From: Symbiodinium natans
Lineage: Eukaryota > Sar > Dinophyceae > Suessiales > Symbiodiniaceae
NCBI GenBank assembly: GCA_905221605.1
Contig: CAJNDS010002823.1
Span: forward strand, 1,039,970 to 1,097,469
Reading direction: 5' to 3'
Length of the DNA: 57,500 nt
Below, piece after piece: positions 21,536 through 31,071 of the stretch. Each line of letters begins with the position of its first letter. The first letter of the stretch is position 1. The notes below the pieces were generated by a model. The model was not told the origin of the DNA. It ran no database searches and was given only the letters and a program-made list of their open reading frames with translations. A program made the translations under genes and the position numbers.

Positions 21536-21904
21536 AATATGTACTTTGACATTAAAGTATAACACTACTTCTATATGTGGTTATCGTGTGTGTGGGTGTG
21601 TGTGTGTGTCTTTGCTTGTTCCTTAGCCTTTGTCCTTTGTGTGTGTGTGTAGTTGTTCTACGGAGGTTAGGGGTGAAGAGGTTTCGAAAGAAGTTGAGTT
21701 TAAGGTTTGCTCGTGGCTCTCTCTCGCTCGGCCGCATTGTACAGAAGACTTGAGAGTTTACGAAAATAGGGGACCCCTAAAATAGACCCCACAGAGTCTA
21801 GGATTCCCTTATAACAAGGGCCCCCTAAACCCTAAACCCTAAACCCTAAACCCCTAAACCCCTAAACCCCTAAACCCCAAAACCCCTAAACCCTTGGAAA
21901 CCAC

Positions 21905-22017
21905 CAAAAATGAGCTCCAAGAAAGGCCCCAGGTGCGAGGCAAAGTGGACGTCCCAGAAGTTGCTGTGGTCGCACCCCAAGTCCTTGCAGACAGGATGCC
22001 AGACCTGGTGCAGCTTC
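21905..22017 (-). CDS. Exon, globular
   Basis: Acceptor CCTAAG|G. Reads KLHQVWHPVCKDLGCDHSNF, then WDVHFASHLGPFLELIF. Donor G|GTGGTT. Confidence 0.75.
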
Positions 22018-22203
22018 CTTAGGTTCCAAAGGCCAGGATGTAGAGTTTGAGGTTTAGGGTTTAGGGTTTAGGGTTTAGGGTTTAGGGTTTAGGGTTTAGG
22101 GTTTAGGGTTTAGGGTTTAGGGTTTAGGGTTGAGGGCGTTCAGATACCTTGGTAGCACGTCGTTGCACACTAGAAAAGGACTCGAAACCAAGCCGAAAAT
22201 GAC

Positions 22204-22258
22204 CAAGCTTCTGGACAGTGGCGTCGACCAAGGCGCTGTCCTTGTGTGCGTCCAACAC
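22204..22258 (-). CDS. Exon, helical
   Basis: Acceptor GGCAG|G. Reads VLDAHKDSALVDATVQKL. Donor G|GTCATT. Confidence 0.7.
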
Positions 22259-22420
22259 CTGCCGCGGCTTCAAAGACACAAGCAGCTAAGTGGGAGAAAG
22301 CGAGAGCAAGACCGACCTCCGAAGCCCGCAAGCCCAGGAAACCACTGTAACACTACGCTTGAAGTGTTTCGAAACCGAGAAAACCCTAATAACCCTAAAC
22401 CCTAAACCCTAAACCCTAAA

Positions 22421-22511
22421 TTGGTGCTTCAAGCATCCCGGCAACCTCGTGGGTCGTCTTGGAGGCTTGGGTCAAGGCTGCCGATGCCGCCAAGGTCTTC
22501 GCAGCTGACGC
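22421..22511 (-). CDS. Exon, Ala-rich helix
   Basis: Acceptor TTGAAG|G. Reads ASAAKTLAASAALTQASKTT, then HEVAGMLEAP, ending at a telomere-like array. Confidence 0.65.
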
Positions 22512-22545
22512 CTTCAATCCGACCAGGCTCCTTATCCAGCTTATG

Positions 22546-23045
22546 GGGGGTTAAAGGGGGTTATCGGGGGTTTATAGAGATTATCGGGTTTATAGGGTTT
22601 ATGGGGTTTAAAGGGGGTCATAGGGGGTTTATAGAGATTATAGGATTTATAGGGTTCATGGGGTTTAAAGCGGGTTATAGGGGGTCTATAGAGATTATAG
22701 GGTTTATAGGGTTTACAGGGTTTATGGGGTTTAAAGGGGGTTATAGGGGGGTTTATAGAGATTATAGGGTGTATAGGGTTTACAGGGGTTTATAGGGTTT
22801 ATAGGGTTTATAGGGTTTATAGGGTTTATAGGGTTCAAAGGGGGTTATAGGGCTTATAGGGTTTATAGGGTTAAAAGGGGGTTATAGGGCTTATAGGGCG
22901 TATACGGCTTGTAGAGTTTATAGGGCTTATAAGGTTTATAGGGTTTATAGGGCTTATAGGCCTTATAGGAGGGTTTATAGGGCTTATAGGGTTTACAGGA
23001 GGGTTTATAGGGTTTATAGGGTTTGTAGGATTCACAGGGTTTACT
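22546..23045 (+). repeat. Degenerate TATAGGGTT tandem repeat
   Basis: GGGTTTATA and GGGCTTATA nonamers with many variants, including longer GGGGGTTATAGGGGGTTTATAGAGATTATA blocks. Looks derived from TTTAGGG. No exon. Confidence 0.85.
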
Positions 23046-23350
23046 GGGATTTTGGGATCAAGTCTGCAGATGCGAAATACAGTTGAAGGTCCAGGGGCGA
23101 ACTAAGGCTGAAGGGTTTAGGTCCTAAGTTTAAGTTCATGAGTTTGAAAACAGGTGTAGCGTTTAGGGTTTGGGGTTTAGGGTTGTTTAGGGTTGCTTAG
23201 GGTTCAGGGTTGCGGAAAACAGGCCTAAGTTTATGAAGTAAAGTGACACTACTGAGAGAAGTACGAACCTGCCTTCTTACCCCCTTGAACCCCGCCCACC
23301 CCCGAATTGCAAAACCTCCGAAGCCCGTAACCCAACTCTAAACCCCAAAC

Positions 23351-23434
23351 CCCAAGTCCACTTAAACTCTTCCTTCTTGAGGTCCCAAGTCAAGTGCCAA
23401 GGCTCACAGCGTTCCCGACCGGTTCGGTGGGATG
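23351..23434 (-). CDS. Exon with TWDL motif
   Basis: Acceptor CTGAAG|. Reads SHRTGRERCEPWHLTWDL, then KKEEFKW. Donor G|GTTTGG. Confidence 0.7.
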
Positions 23435-23518
23435 CTTCAGCAAGTCGCCTTGTTGACTCTTTTTTAGGGTTCCGCGGCTTAGGGTTTAGGGTTTAGGGTG
23501 TAGGGTTTTGGGTTTTGG

Positions 23519-23600
23519 GTTTTAGGGTTTTAGGGTTTTAGGGTTTTAGGGTTTTAGGGTTTTAGGGTTTTAGGGTTTTAGGGTTTTAGGGTTTTAGGGT
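23519..23600 (+). repeat. TTTTAGGG octamer array
   Basis: About ten perfect octamers, one base longer than the common heptamer. Confidence 0.9.
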
Positions 23601-23643
23601 TTAGCGCCAAAGGCTCTTAAAAGGAAATGTGTGGACTCTGGAC

Positions 23644-23708
23644 CCGAAGGAGTGGCATTGGTACTCGGCCGGAGCAACACCATCTTCTTGCAACACCGGG
23701 TTGGTCTC
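23644..23708 (-). CDS. Exon with QCHS motif
   Basis: Reads ETNPVLQEDGVAPAEYQCHS and ends at TTCGG|GTCCAG. Continues 23841-23910 in frame once the duplicated array between them is removed. Confidence 0.7.
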
Positions 23709-23840
23709 CTCAAAGAGCTTAGGGTTCAGGGTTTAGGGTTTAGGGTTTAGGGTTTAAGGTTTAGGGTTTACGGTTTAAGGTTTAGGGTTTAGGGTTTAGG
23801 GTTTAGGGTTTGGGGTTTAGGGTTTAGGGTTTAGGGTCTC
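23709..23840 (-). other. Array intron between 16-bp direct repeats (GA-AG)
   Basis: GGTCTCCTCAAAGAGC occurs at 23703-23718 and 23835-23850 around a TTTAGGG array. Cutting GAG|GA...GAG|GAG removes one copy and keeps the frame. Confidence 0.65.
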
Positions 23841-23910
23841 CTCAAAGAGCAAGCCCTTCTTCAGGACCGGCCAACCGATGTCTATGAAGCGCTGCACCAC
23901 TTCAATGTAC
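23841..23910 (-). CDS. Exon
   Basis: Acceptor CACAG|G. Reads YIEVVQRFIDIGWPVLKKG, then LLFE, joined to ETNPV. Confidence 0.7.
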
Positions 23911-24070
23911 CTGTGCTTGAAGGTTCATGGGCAACCAAGGGTTGTAGGGTTTAGGGTTTAGGGTTTAGGGTTTAGGGTTTAGGGTTTGGGGTTTAGGGTT
24001 TACGGTTTAGGGTTTAGGGTATAACTTAACCGTAGTTACCCTACTGAAAACCTCACCGGAGCAGCCCTAC

Positions 24071-24161
24071 TTTTTGACATGTCTGCTGGTCCATGAGCCG
24101 TCAAAGCCGTCCAAGCGCATCGGAGGCGCGTCGTGTACTGCTCGAGTTCCTAATTTCTGAG
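24071..24161 (-). CDS. Exon
   Basis: Acceptor TTTTCAG|. Reads QKLGTRAVHDAPPMRLDGF, then DGSWTSRHVK. Donor AA|GTAGGG. Confidence 0.7.
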
Positions 24162-24264
24162 CTGAAAACGCAAAGAGATTCCATGGGGGGGGGGGGGGTT
24201 AGGGGTTTTAGGAGCCTTTAGGGGCTTTAGGGGGTTTCGGGTGCTTAGGGCGTTTACGGGCAGC

Positions 24265-24389
24265 CCTGCGGTTCAACAAAAATGAACCCGGCAAAAGGCC
24301 CCATCAACACGGACGGAGGATCGATGTCTTCCGGGACGTGCTCTTCCAAGAAGCAAAGGGCCATGAGCATACACTCCTTCTTGCGGTCC
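24265..24389 (-). CDS. Exon, hydrophobic globular
   Basis: Acceptor ATTCAG|G. Reads DRKKECMLMALCFLEEHVPE, then DIDPPSVLMGPFAGFIFVEP. Possible GC donor. Confidence 0.75.
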
Positions 24390-24519
24390 CTGAATATTGT
24401 CCCTGAATATGGGCCCTTAAAAGGGGTTTAGGGTTTAGAGTTTAGGGTTTAGGGTTTAGGGTTTAGGGTTTGGGGTTTAGGGTTTAGGGTTTAGGGTTCA
24501 GCAGCTACGGGCCGAGCAG

Positions 24520-24916
24520 ATTTTTGGTTAAGTTATATTGTCGGCTCCGATATAACACCCACCCACCCATGAATCCCATAACATGGAGACGGTTACTTAT
24601 TCTCTCTTCCGACACACACATAAAATTAAAATAAACAACAATCACGCGCAGCACACTATGTTGAGCAGATCCTTCATTTCGTATCGACTAATTTCGGTTT
24701 GCCTTATCACATCTGTCGGCTCGCTGTGACACTGTGTGTCCGATAAACGATGTTGAGCAGGCCCTCCCCAAACCTCACCACCAAGACCCGGGAGTACGTT
24801 TTGTTACGGATAAGAGTGGGCCAGAAAGAGCCACCAAGATCCGGGACAAGAGTGGGCCAGAAAGAACCACCTAGCGGGAGTACGATTTGTTACGGATAAG
24901 AGGGTGCCAGAAATAA
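24520..24916. repeat. Unique stretch with a partial duplication
   Basis: CGGGAGTACG(A/T)TTTGTTACGGATAAGAG occurs at about 24789 and 24874, and GAGTGGGCCAGAAAGA at about 24824 and 24850. No exon is convincing. Confidence 0.6.
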
Positions 24917-25084
24917 GTATGTGCTAGACCCTAAACGCCAGGCCTTGAGCCAAAACCCCCTAAACCCCCCAAGCCTTCAGGCCAGCCTTGAGCTTGAGGC
25001 CATGAAACCCTAAACCCCACGCCAGGCCCTGAAACCCTAAACCCCATGCCTTGAGCCGTGAAACCCTGAACCCCAGGCCTTGAC

Positions 25085-25292
25085 GAAGATTGGCCATGAG
25101 CCACGAAAAATTGGCCATGAACCACGAAAATTGGAAATGAGCCACGAAAAATTGGCCATGAGCCACCAAAAATTGGCCATGAGCCACGAAAAATTGGCCA
25201 TGAACCACCAAAACTTGGCCATGAGCCACCAAAAATTGGCCATGAACCACCAAAAATTGGCCATGAACCACCCAAAATTGGCCATGAACCAC
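25085..25292 (+). repeat. 21-bp tandem repeat
   Basis: About ten copies of a TTGGCCATGAACCACCAAAAA-like unit. It keeps frames open on both strands, so those ORFs are not evidence of coding. Confidence 0.85.
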
Positions 25293-25328
25293 GAATTCAT
25301 TAAAGTTAAAATTTCATGTGATAGAGAG

Positions 25329-25530
25329 GTTTAGGGTTTAGGGTTTAGGGTTAAAGGGTTTAGGGTTTAGGGTTTAGGGTTTAGGGTTTAAAGGGTTAAA
25401 GGGTTAAAGAGTTAAAGGGTTTAGGGTTTAGGGTTTAAGGTTTAGGGTTTAGGGTTTAGGGTTTAGGGTTTAGGGTTTAGGGTTTAGGGTTTAGGGTTTA
25501 GGGTTTAGGGTTTAGGGTTTAGGGTTTGGG
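25329..25530 (+). repeat. Telomere-like array
   Basis: TTTAGGG with inserted AAAGGGTT units near the left edge. Confidence 0.9.
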
Positions 25531-25749
25531 GGACCCCTTATGTACCCCGTATGTACCCTATACAACCCAAGGGCCCTTAGATCTTTCCGAATGTCTCTTG
25601 GCTTAGCGGGCTTTAGCCCTGACGTCCTTGAACGATGAGCTAAGGCCAGAGACTTAGGCCTTGGGATTGGTTTCTTGGAGTTCTGGGTACCTGGAAGGGC
25701 TTCAAGCTTACAGCTTGGGGCCCTAAACCCTAAACCCTAAACCCTTGAC

Positions 25750-25844
25750 CCTTGATCCTTGATGCGGCTCTGCTTGTTGAGGGGGCAAAGCTCCGGCCCC
25801 TTGTCCCCCAGCATCTCGTGCAAGATCGCGTAGAAGCCACTCAC
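25750..25844 (-). CDS. Exon, globular
   Basis: Acceptor GCGCAG|G. Reads VSGFYAILHEMLGDKGPELC, then PLNKQSRIKDQ. Confidence 0.75.
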
Positions 25845-25875
25845 CTGCGCAGCCCTACGTTCTCTCCTCAAAGGC

Positions 25876-25975
25876 TTTAGGGTTTAGGGTTTAGGGTTTA
25901 GGGTTTAGGGTTTAGGGTTTAGGGTTTAGGGTTTAGGGTTTAGGGTTTAGGGTTTAGGGTTTAGGGCTTAGTCAC
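25876..25975 (+). repeat. Telomere-like array
   Basis: About fourteen TTTAGGG units between exons 25750-25844 and 25999-26079. Confidence 0.95.
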
Positions 25976-25998
25976 AAAACCAAGGGAAGAAAGAGAAC

Positions 25999-26079
25999 CC
26001 CCCACGGAGCCTTGTCGGAGAGAAGCGCGAGGTCGCTTGCCAGGTCACCAAAGTGGTAAGTGATGTTACCTAGGATGGC
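25999..26079 (-). CDS. Exon, exactly 27 codons
   Basis: Starts at the edge of an introner (TAGAG|G). Reads AILGNITYHFGDLASDLALL, then SDKAPWG. Donor G|GTTCTC. Confidence 0.75.
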
Positions 26080-26163
26080 CTCTAAAACCCTCTGAAAAAA
26101 TATTCCTGAATATGATGCTCTTAAACCCAAATAAGGGAAATATAAGATGTCCCAAGGGCCTAC
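26080..26163 (-). mobile_element. Introner, family C2
   Basis: 84 bp. Begins GTAGGCCC and ends TTTTTTCAGAGGGTTTTAGAG on the minus strand. Closely related to 30989-31071. Confidence 0.65.
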
Positions 26164-26186
26164 CTAGTTGCGGTTCTGCGGAGCAC

Positions 26187-26251
26187 CCCGGTCACTGATC
26201 AGGCCGGTCATGTTGGTCATGTTGATGCCTCGGTAGACCAGCAACCATATT
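26187..26251 (-). CDS. Exon
   Basis: Acceptor TTGTCAG|. Reads IWLLVYRGINMTNMTGLISD. Donor taken as G|GTGCTC, because reading on to the introner meets an in-frame stop. Confidence 0.55.
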
Positions 26252-26359
26252 CTGACAAGGGCACCCTCTTTTTTTTGGGTTGGCTATTTTATAAAGGGCC
26301 CCCAAGAACCCCCCCCTCCCCCCCCAAAACAAAAAGGGTAAAGGGTTCCACTGGGCTAC

Positions 26360-26681
26360 CAAGATGCTAAGGAAGGGTATTGCTGCAGCCAGCTCGCGGT
26401 AGAGCGGGACTTCAGCTGGCGGCTCATGGCTGGAATGGACCTTGTAAGCCTGACCCAAGGTCCCGAACACCACGGGGAGCAAAAGGCTCCTCATTTGCTT
26501 CATTGATGCCGTGAATCGGAGACCCGCAGTATAGAGGCACTGAGGCTCCTCGCGAGGAAGGCGCGAATGCAGGACCAGCGGAGTAGTCGTCGGTACTCCG
26601 CGTGCCCGCGTGCGGCTGGGGAACGGGCTGAAACTGACACAAGCTCTCGGCCAAAAGCCAAAAACTGCACGCGCACCATGT
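26360..26681 (-). CDS. Coding block, frames overlap
   Basis: One frame from GGTAG| reads MVRVQFLAFGRELVSVSA. Another reads MKQMRSLLLPVVFGTLGQ, then VPLYRELAAAIPFLSIL to donor TTG|GTAGCC. A small intron or frame change must lie between them. Confidence 0.5.
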
Positions 26682-26810
26682 CTACCGGACTTCCATGAAC
26701 CCTGAAACCTAGCCAGGGCCGGTTTGACATGGGGTTGCACACGAAAGGCTTTCAACAGGCAGGCTTGCGGTCGCACTCCAACTTTTCTCCGTTTCCTGCG
26801 GGCGGGAAAC

Positions 26811-26888
26811 TGCATCAGTGTCCAGCACTTGCTGAGCTGTCATGCAGCCACACGCGCACTGGAGTCCGTCTGCTGAACCATGGGCACT
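26811..26888 (-). CDS. Exon, 26 codons
   Basis: Acceptor TTTCAG|, donor GCA|GTTTCC. Reads SAHGSADGLQCACGCMTAQQ, then VLDTDA. Confidence 0.55.
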
Positions 26889-26914
26889 CTGAAATGGGTT
26901 CAGGCCCCGTGAAC

Positions 26915-26990
26915 TGAAAGCCATCGTTTGGAGCTGGCGCACTGCGCTAAGCAGAACCTGCAGCTTGTCCCCTCTCGTTTGGAGGCCCAG
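26915..26990 (-). CDS. Exon, helical
   Basis: Acceptor AAAAAG|. Reads LGLQTRGDKLQVLLSAVRQL. Donor TTCA|GTTCAC. The phase to the next exon is unresolved. Confidence 0.55.
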
Positions 26991-27312
26991 CTTTTTCGTG
27001 CAAGATGTCAACGTAGCAACATAGATTCCAGCATGCCTCTTTGCTTACTCAAGGCTCAGGCTGCAACCATTCGGAACGTCTGTTGTGTGTTGTGTGCGCC
27101 CGCAGAGGGCGCAAGTCTTGGAGGCATACTCATGCAAGGGCTTGCGCGGCACGACCATGCACAGCCCTTGAAGGAACGGTTTACAAGAGGTCGGCTCTGT
27201 GCGGAACTCTCCTTGAAACGGAACTTGAAGGAGCTCAATGCAAGGAGCCCGAACACCGACCCCTTCACACAGAACTGCACATAGGGCCACAACTCGGCAT
27301 TCAACCCTGAAC

Positions 27313-27352
27313 CCAAACTGCAGCAACTCCTCCGCTTCTACATCCGTGGGTC
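27313..27352 (-). CDS. Micro-exon
   Basis: Acceptor CTAACAG|G. Reads PTDVEAEELLQF. Donor GG|GTTCAG. Confidence 0.55.
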
Positions 27353-27405
27353 CTGTTAGAGCCCCTCACCCTCGGCCCCTCAAGAATTCAAAGCCCGGCA
27401 TCAGC

Positions 27406-27492
27406 CTTGCACAGCAAGACGGCGGCCCGAGCCACGTCCCAGGACTTGCCCAGGTTGATAAAGGGAAGCGCGTGGGGTTCCAGAGCCGGTCC
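27406..27492 (-). CDS. Exon, 29 codons
   Basis: Acceptor GTAG|G, GC donor AAG|GCTGAT. Reads GPALEPHALPFINLGKSW, then DVARAAVLLCK. Confidence 0.65.
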
Positions 27493-27540
27493 CTACTAGC
27501 TCGGAAGTGGATCATACTCATCGTCCACACCCCCCATCAC

Positions 27541-27614
27541 CAGGCAGAGATGATACTCCTAATATGGCCCTTGTATTCCTCTTCGAAATGCGTCCCCGAA
27601 CCCAAGGGCACTCC
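27541..27614 (-). CDS. Exon
   Basis: Reads GVPLGSGTHFEEEYKGHIRS, then IISAW. Donor TG|GTGATG. Start approximate. Confidence 0.55.
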
Positions 27615-27947
27615 ATGACGCATCTAGACGGCGGGCCGGAACCCTGGCCTCAGCCACCTTCCCGACGTGCACTTCACCATCTTAGAGACCCCACACTCCA
27701 TGCTTAGAGTTTAGGGTTTAGGGTCTAGCGGGACTTTGGGGCTTGGAGCTTTGGGCCGAAGATGTCAAGGACCACCCACCATGCTCGAAGCCCTAGCCCC
27801 CCACGCACGGCACCGAGCAGGACTCTGGCAGCTCACACTGGCAAGGGGGCCCTCCGATGCTGAAGCCCCAGATTTTTCGAAGCACCCTAAAGACACCGAA
27901 GCCCAATCCTTCATTCAAGCCTTTCCGGAATCGGGGCCGCGAGGCTT

Positions 27948-28130
27948 AGGGTTTAGGGTTTAGGGTTTAGGGTTTAGGGTTTAGGGTTTAGGGTTTAGGG
28001 TTTAGGGTTTAGGGTTTAGGGTTTAGGGTTTAGGGTTTAGGGTTTAGGGTACAGGGTATAAGGTATAGGGTTTAAGGTTTAGGGTTTAGGGTTTAGGGTT
28101 TAGGGTTTAGGGTTTAGGGCTTAGGGTTTA
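27948..28130 (+). repeat. Telomere-like array
   Basis: TTTAGGG units with a short TATAGGG-like disturbance in the middle. Confidence 0.9.
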
Positions 28131-28173
28131 GGATCTTCCAAATTTGCGGGGCTTCAGGGTTCAGGATTTGTAC

Positions 28174-28204
28174 CGTTCAGCCGCCAGATCCCGCCACAGC
28201 CAAG
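28174..28204 (-). CDS. Micro-exon
   Basis: 31 bp between TTTTTAG| and CG|GTACAA. Reads WLWRDLAAER. Confidence 0.5.
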
Positions 28205-28670
28205 CTAAAAACTCATGTCTCATCATGAGGCTGCTATGAACACTGTGGCCACGGGCCCCTCTGAAACGAATCCGAAACCCTCTCCAAGTCCCTGCACCCC
28301 CACTACTCCAAGCACAGGTGAGCAAAGGAGTTTTGCTGCCTGACCCTACACCGAGCCTTAAAAGGGCTCAACACCAAACCTGAGATTCAAGGCTTATGGA
28401 TCGGATTGCCTCTCCAAGCCTGAGCCTGAAAGCGGTGTAGAAACCCCGAACCCTACAAACTCTCACCCCTCCCGGCTCCTGAGCCCAAGGCTGCTACACG
28501 ACAGAGAGCCCCCCCGCCCACCAAACCCTACAACAAGCCTGAACAGAGCAACCCTCGACTTTCTGGGGGCCTTGTGGGGGCGTAGGACGCAGGGTTCAGG
28601 GCTTCTCGAGGATCCGCAAAAGGATCCCCACAAAGGGGGTGCAGAGGGCCCCTCAGGGCGCTAGGAGCTC
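28205..28670. other. Stretch without a clear exon
   Basis: Unique, moderately GC-rich DNA with scattered CCAAACC and CCGAACC words. Taken as intron. Confidence 0.4.
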
Positions 28671-28672
28671 AC

Positions 28673-28713
28673 CGCCCAAGCCCTGCAGCGCAAAGCCTCC
28701 GCCGAGCTGCGTC
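28673..28713 (-). CDS. Micro-exon
   Basis: Acceptor TCCCCAG|G, donor CG|GTGAGC. Reads DAARRRLCAAGLG; TQLGGGFALQGLG is an alternative frame. Confidence 0.55.
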
Positions 28714-28978
28714 CTGGGGAGATCGGCGGGGGGGGCACTTTATTGGGGCACTTGAAGGTTCATGGGTCGTTGTAAGTAGGGTTCTAACTGCCCTGAATCA
28801 AGTTTTTTATGGTGATGACCAGTTATAGGTATAGCTACCCTACTGATAGTCCCCACTTATAACTAGGTACCCCACGTCTGGGTGTTGGCTGTTTCTGTTG
28901 CCCCTGTCCGGAGAGCTGTACTGCCTGCCGTCCCGGGCCTCCCCGAAGGCTCCTAAGACTTCTAAGATTGATACGGGC

Positions 28979-29059
28979 CTTCGACTGCCAAAACTCGCGC
29001 TTTCCGGGCGGCGAAAGAAACATCCACCTGAAGCGCGGTGTTCACCGCATCTTGAAGCC
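28979..29059 (-). CDS. Exon, helical
   Basis: Acceptor GTCTCAG|G, GC donor AAG|GCCCGT. Reads LQDAVNTALQVDVSFAARKA, then RVLAVE. Confidence 0.7.
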
Positions 29060-29165
29060 CTGAGACCGACGAAGCCCTATGAACCCCTAAACCACTTGTA
29101 GATGGTCGGCCTTGAAACCCTAAACCCGAAGCCCCTCTAGAGGTACCCTGTATCTCCAGTATCAC

Positions 29166-29258
29166 TACAACATGCCGAGAGCCCCCTCGGGCGCCCGGCC
29201 CGAAGTTGATGGGCTGCCCCGGTGCGGCGGCCGGGCCACCAAGCAAGCCCAACCGAAC
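29166..29258 (-). CDS. Exon, 31 codons, Gly/Pro-rich
   Basis: Acceptor GCCAG|G, donor GTA|GTGATA. Reads VRLGLLGGPAAAPGQPINF, then GPGARGGSRHVV. Confidence 0.65.
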
Positions 29259-29567
29259 CTGGCACCAGGGGGGCGTTTTATGGCCCAATTGAAGAACCCT
29301 ACTCAGAAGTACCCATGAGCCCATGACCCTTGCCACAGGGCACGGGCTTCATTGAGAAGGCGGGCTTGAGGATTTTGGGGTCGGGGTTGAGGGCGAGCAT
29401 TTTCGGGCTGAGGGATCTTTGGGGCATTGACTTTAGGGTGTTTTGGGTCGGGATGCTGGGTCTTGTCAGAATCAGAGCATGCACTTCAAATGGCTCAATG
29501 TCGTCCGACGTCCAACAAGCAATTCAAGGCGTAGACTTGCACAAAGCTTGAGCAACTAACAACAAAC

Positions 29568-29648
29568 CTAAGTGTCCAAAGACGCGCTGAATCTGAGCGA
29601 TTGCAGCCGCAAAGGCCGGTGATTGTGTAGGGATTTGGGAGTGGACCC
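29568..29648 (-). CDS. Exon partly within a family D element
   Basis: Reads SPAFAAAIAQIQRVFGHL to donor TAG|GTTTGT. The proposed acceptor CATCAG|G lies inside the element 29623-29708. Confidence 0.5.
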   Translation of the reverse strand, partial: GSTPKSLHNHRPLRLQSLRFSASLDT

Positions 29649-29789
29649 CTGATGTAGACCCCAATAGTGGGATTCCCTTAAATAAAGCCCCCTGATTTCG
29701 GACACTCCCCATTTGGGAAAGGTTTTGGGGATGTCGTTCAGGGTGTCGGAGGCGGGAGCTGTGTGGGGAGCTCGGTGTTGGGTTTAGAT

Positions 29790-29876
29790 GCCCTCCTCTC
29801 AAACGCTGGAAACAGAACTCATGAAACCAAAGCCCCACTTGGGGACCGATTTTCGGGAGTCCACCCATGCTGATCC
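29790..29876 (-). CDS. Exon
   Basis: Acceptor GAGCAG|G. Reads ISMGGLPKIGPQVGLWFHEF, then CFQRLRGGHL. Confidence 0.5.
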
Positions 29877-30062
29877 CTGCTCGAACGTTTTTCAAGGGGC
29901 CATGGGCATTCTGGCGTTTCGGGCTCCAGGTGGGCTTTGGGGGGTTTCGGGGTTTAGCTGGGGGCGCCTTCTGGGTTTTTTAGGGTTCAGGGTTTAGGTT
30001 TGGGGTTTAGGGTTTGGGTTTAGTTTTTAGGGGCTCCTACGGACCAGAACGACTTTTGGAAC

Positions 30063-30142
30063 CCCTGCAACCAAGGCCAAGGGACATACTCCTCCACCAG
30101 GCAGAAGAGCCCCAAGTGGAAGGCGAAGCCGTGGATCCAATC
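30063..30142 (-). CDS. Exon, aromatic-rich
   Basis: Acceptor TGCTAG|G. Reads DWIHGFAFHLGLFCLVEEYV, then PWPWLQ. Donor GG|GTTCCA. Confidence 0.75.
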
Positions 30143-30281
30143 CTAGCAGTGCCCAAAAGTTATCGGGGGTTTCGGGTTTATCGTTTAGGGTTTTGGGTTC
30201 AGGGTTTAGGGTTTATTAGGGTTTAGGGTTGCTCCCATATCCCTGAAATTCGGGAACATTCCTGCACTTGTAGTAGGGATC

Positions 30282-30343
30282 CTTGTAAGATTCAAAATCA
30301 TGTGCCTTGCTTTAGGACAGAGGAGCGGGGGCTCCAAAGGGTC
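30282..30343 (-). CDS. Possible exon
   Basis: Acceptor ATTCAG|G. Reads DPLEPPLLCPKARHMILNL. A GA donor is the best available. Confidence 0.4.
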
Positions 30344-30487
30344 CTGAATGCTACGCCTCAAGCAACATGAACCCTACTGGTTCCGAATGCCCCCTCCCCC
30401 TCCCTCCCCCCTCCCCCTACCCCCTCCCCCCCCCCCCGCCCCCCCCCCCCCAAAAAAAATAATATATAGAACCTCCAAGCCCTCAAC

Positions 30488-30579
30488 CCTGACTCCAGCG
30501 AAAAGCAAAGGGACGAGAACGCCACGGGCCCACAGCTGGGCGGTTTGCCTCCAGACGCGGGGAGTAAGGCTTCGGGTTC
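30488..30579 (-). CDS. Exon
   Basis: Acceptor CTCTAG|G. Reads TRSLTPRVWRQTAQLWARGV, then LVPLLFAGV. Donor AGG|GTTGAG. Confidence 0.65.
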
Positions 30580-30598
30580 CTAGAGTAAGGGGTCTAGG

Positions 30599-30710
30599 AC
30601 CCAGATCTTCCAAAACCCCTTAATTAAGGGAATATACCCGAACTTGCATTAAGGATCCTTTTTATGAGTTAGGGTAAATTCCTTAATTCAGGGATTTTGG
30701 AAGATCTGGG
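30599..30710. mobile_element. Introner-like element, family B
   Basis: Ends CCAGATCTTCCAAAACCCCTT and GATTTTGGAAGATCTGG, in the intron before exon 30488-30579. Confidence 0.7.
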
Positions 30711-30762
30711 GATCTGGGGCCTCTTTTGAGGTTTGTGGCCTGGGCCGTGCCCAATGCCCCGC

Positions 30763-30806
30763 CTGAGCTCGAAACCCTACAAGCCCCACCGATGATCTAT
30801 CCTCCC
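30763..30806 (-). CDS. Exon after introner C1
   Basis: Starts at the element edge (CTAAG|G). Reads EDRSSVGLVGFRAQ in phase with 30897-30988. GC donor CAG|GCGGGG. Confidence 0.7.
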
Positions 30807-30896
30807 CTTAGAGCCTTAATAAACGCACTATTTCTAACATCCTCTTGGGTTTTATATATAAACAAAGATAAAGAAAATAATTCCCAAGGGGGATAC
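30807..30896 (-). mobile_element. Introner C1 forming a whole intron
   Basis: 90 bp. GTATCCCCCTTGGGAATT starts it and CTCTAAG ends it on the minus strand. The exons on both sides join in frame. Confidence 0.75.
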
Positions 30897-30988
30897 AGTG
30901 ATTGCCAGGCTGCTTGTCTGCGTGGGCCACGGCTGTCTTTGCCACGTGCCCATGTCGGAGGGACGCACCGCCTGATGCTGGGATGGCC
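30897..30988 (-). CDS. Exon between two introners
   Basis: AAG|G to CT|GT. Reads AIPASGGASLRHGHVAKTAV, then AHADKQPGNH, continuing into W-EDRSS. Confidence 0.75.
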
Positions 30989-31071
30989 CTTAAGACCCTC
31001 TGAAAAAAAAAATCCCGAACATGATGCTCTTAGACCCAAGAAGGGAAAATGTAAAAATGCCCCGGGCCTAC
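30989..31071 (-). mobile_element. Introner C2 forming a whole intron
   Basis: 83 bp. GTAGGCCCGGGG to TTCAGAGGGTCTTAAG, homologous to 26080-26163. Phases match. Confidence 0.75.

Noticed and set aside
21231-21626. Plus and minus ORFs of His/Ile/Tyr/Thr repeats
   Set aside because: CATATA and ACAT microsatellites.
25037-25334. ORFs with GHEPRK/LAMNHQK or MVHGQF repeats
   Set aside because: A 21-bp tandem repeat keeps frames open on both strands; no splice or start context.
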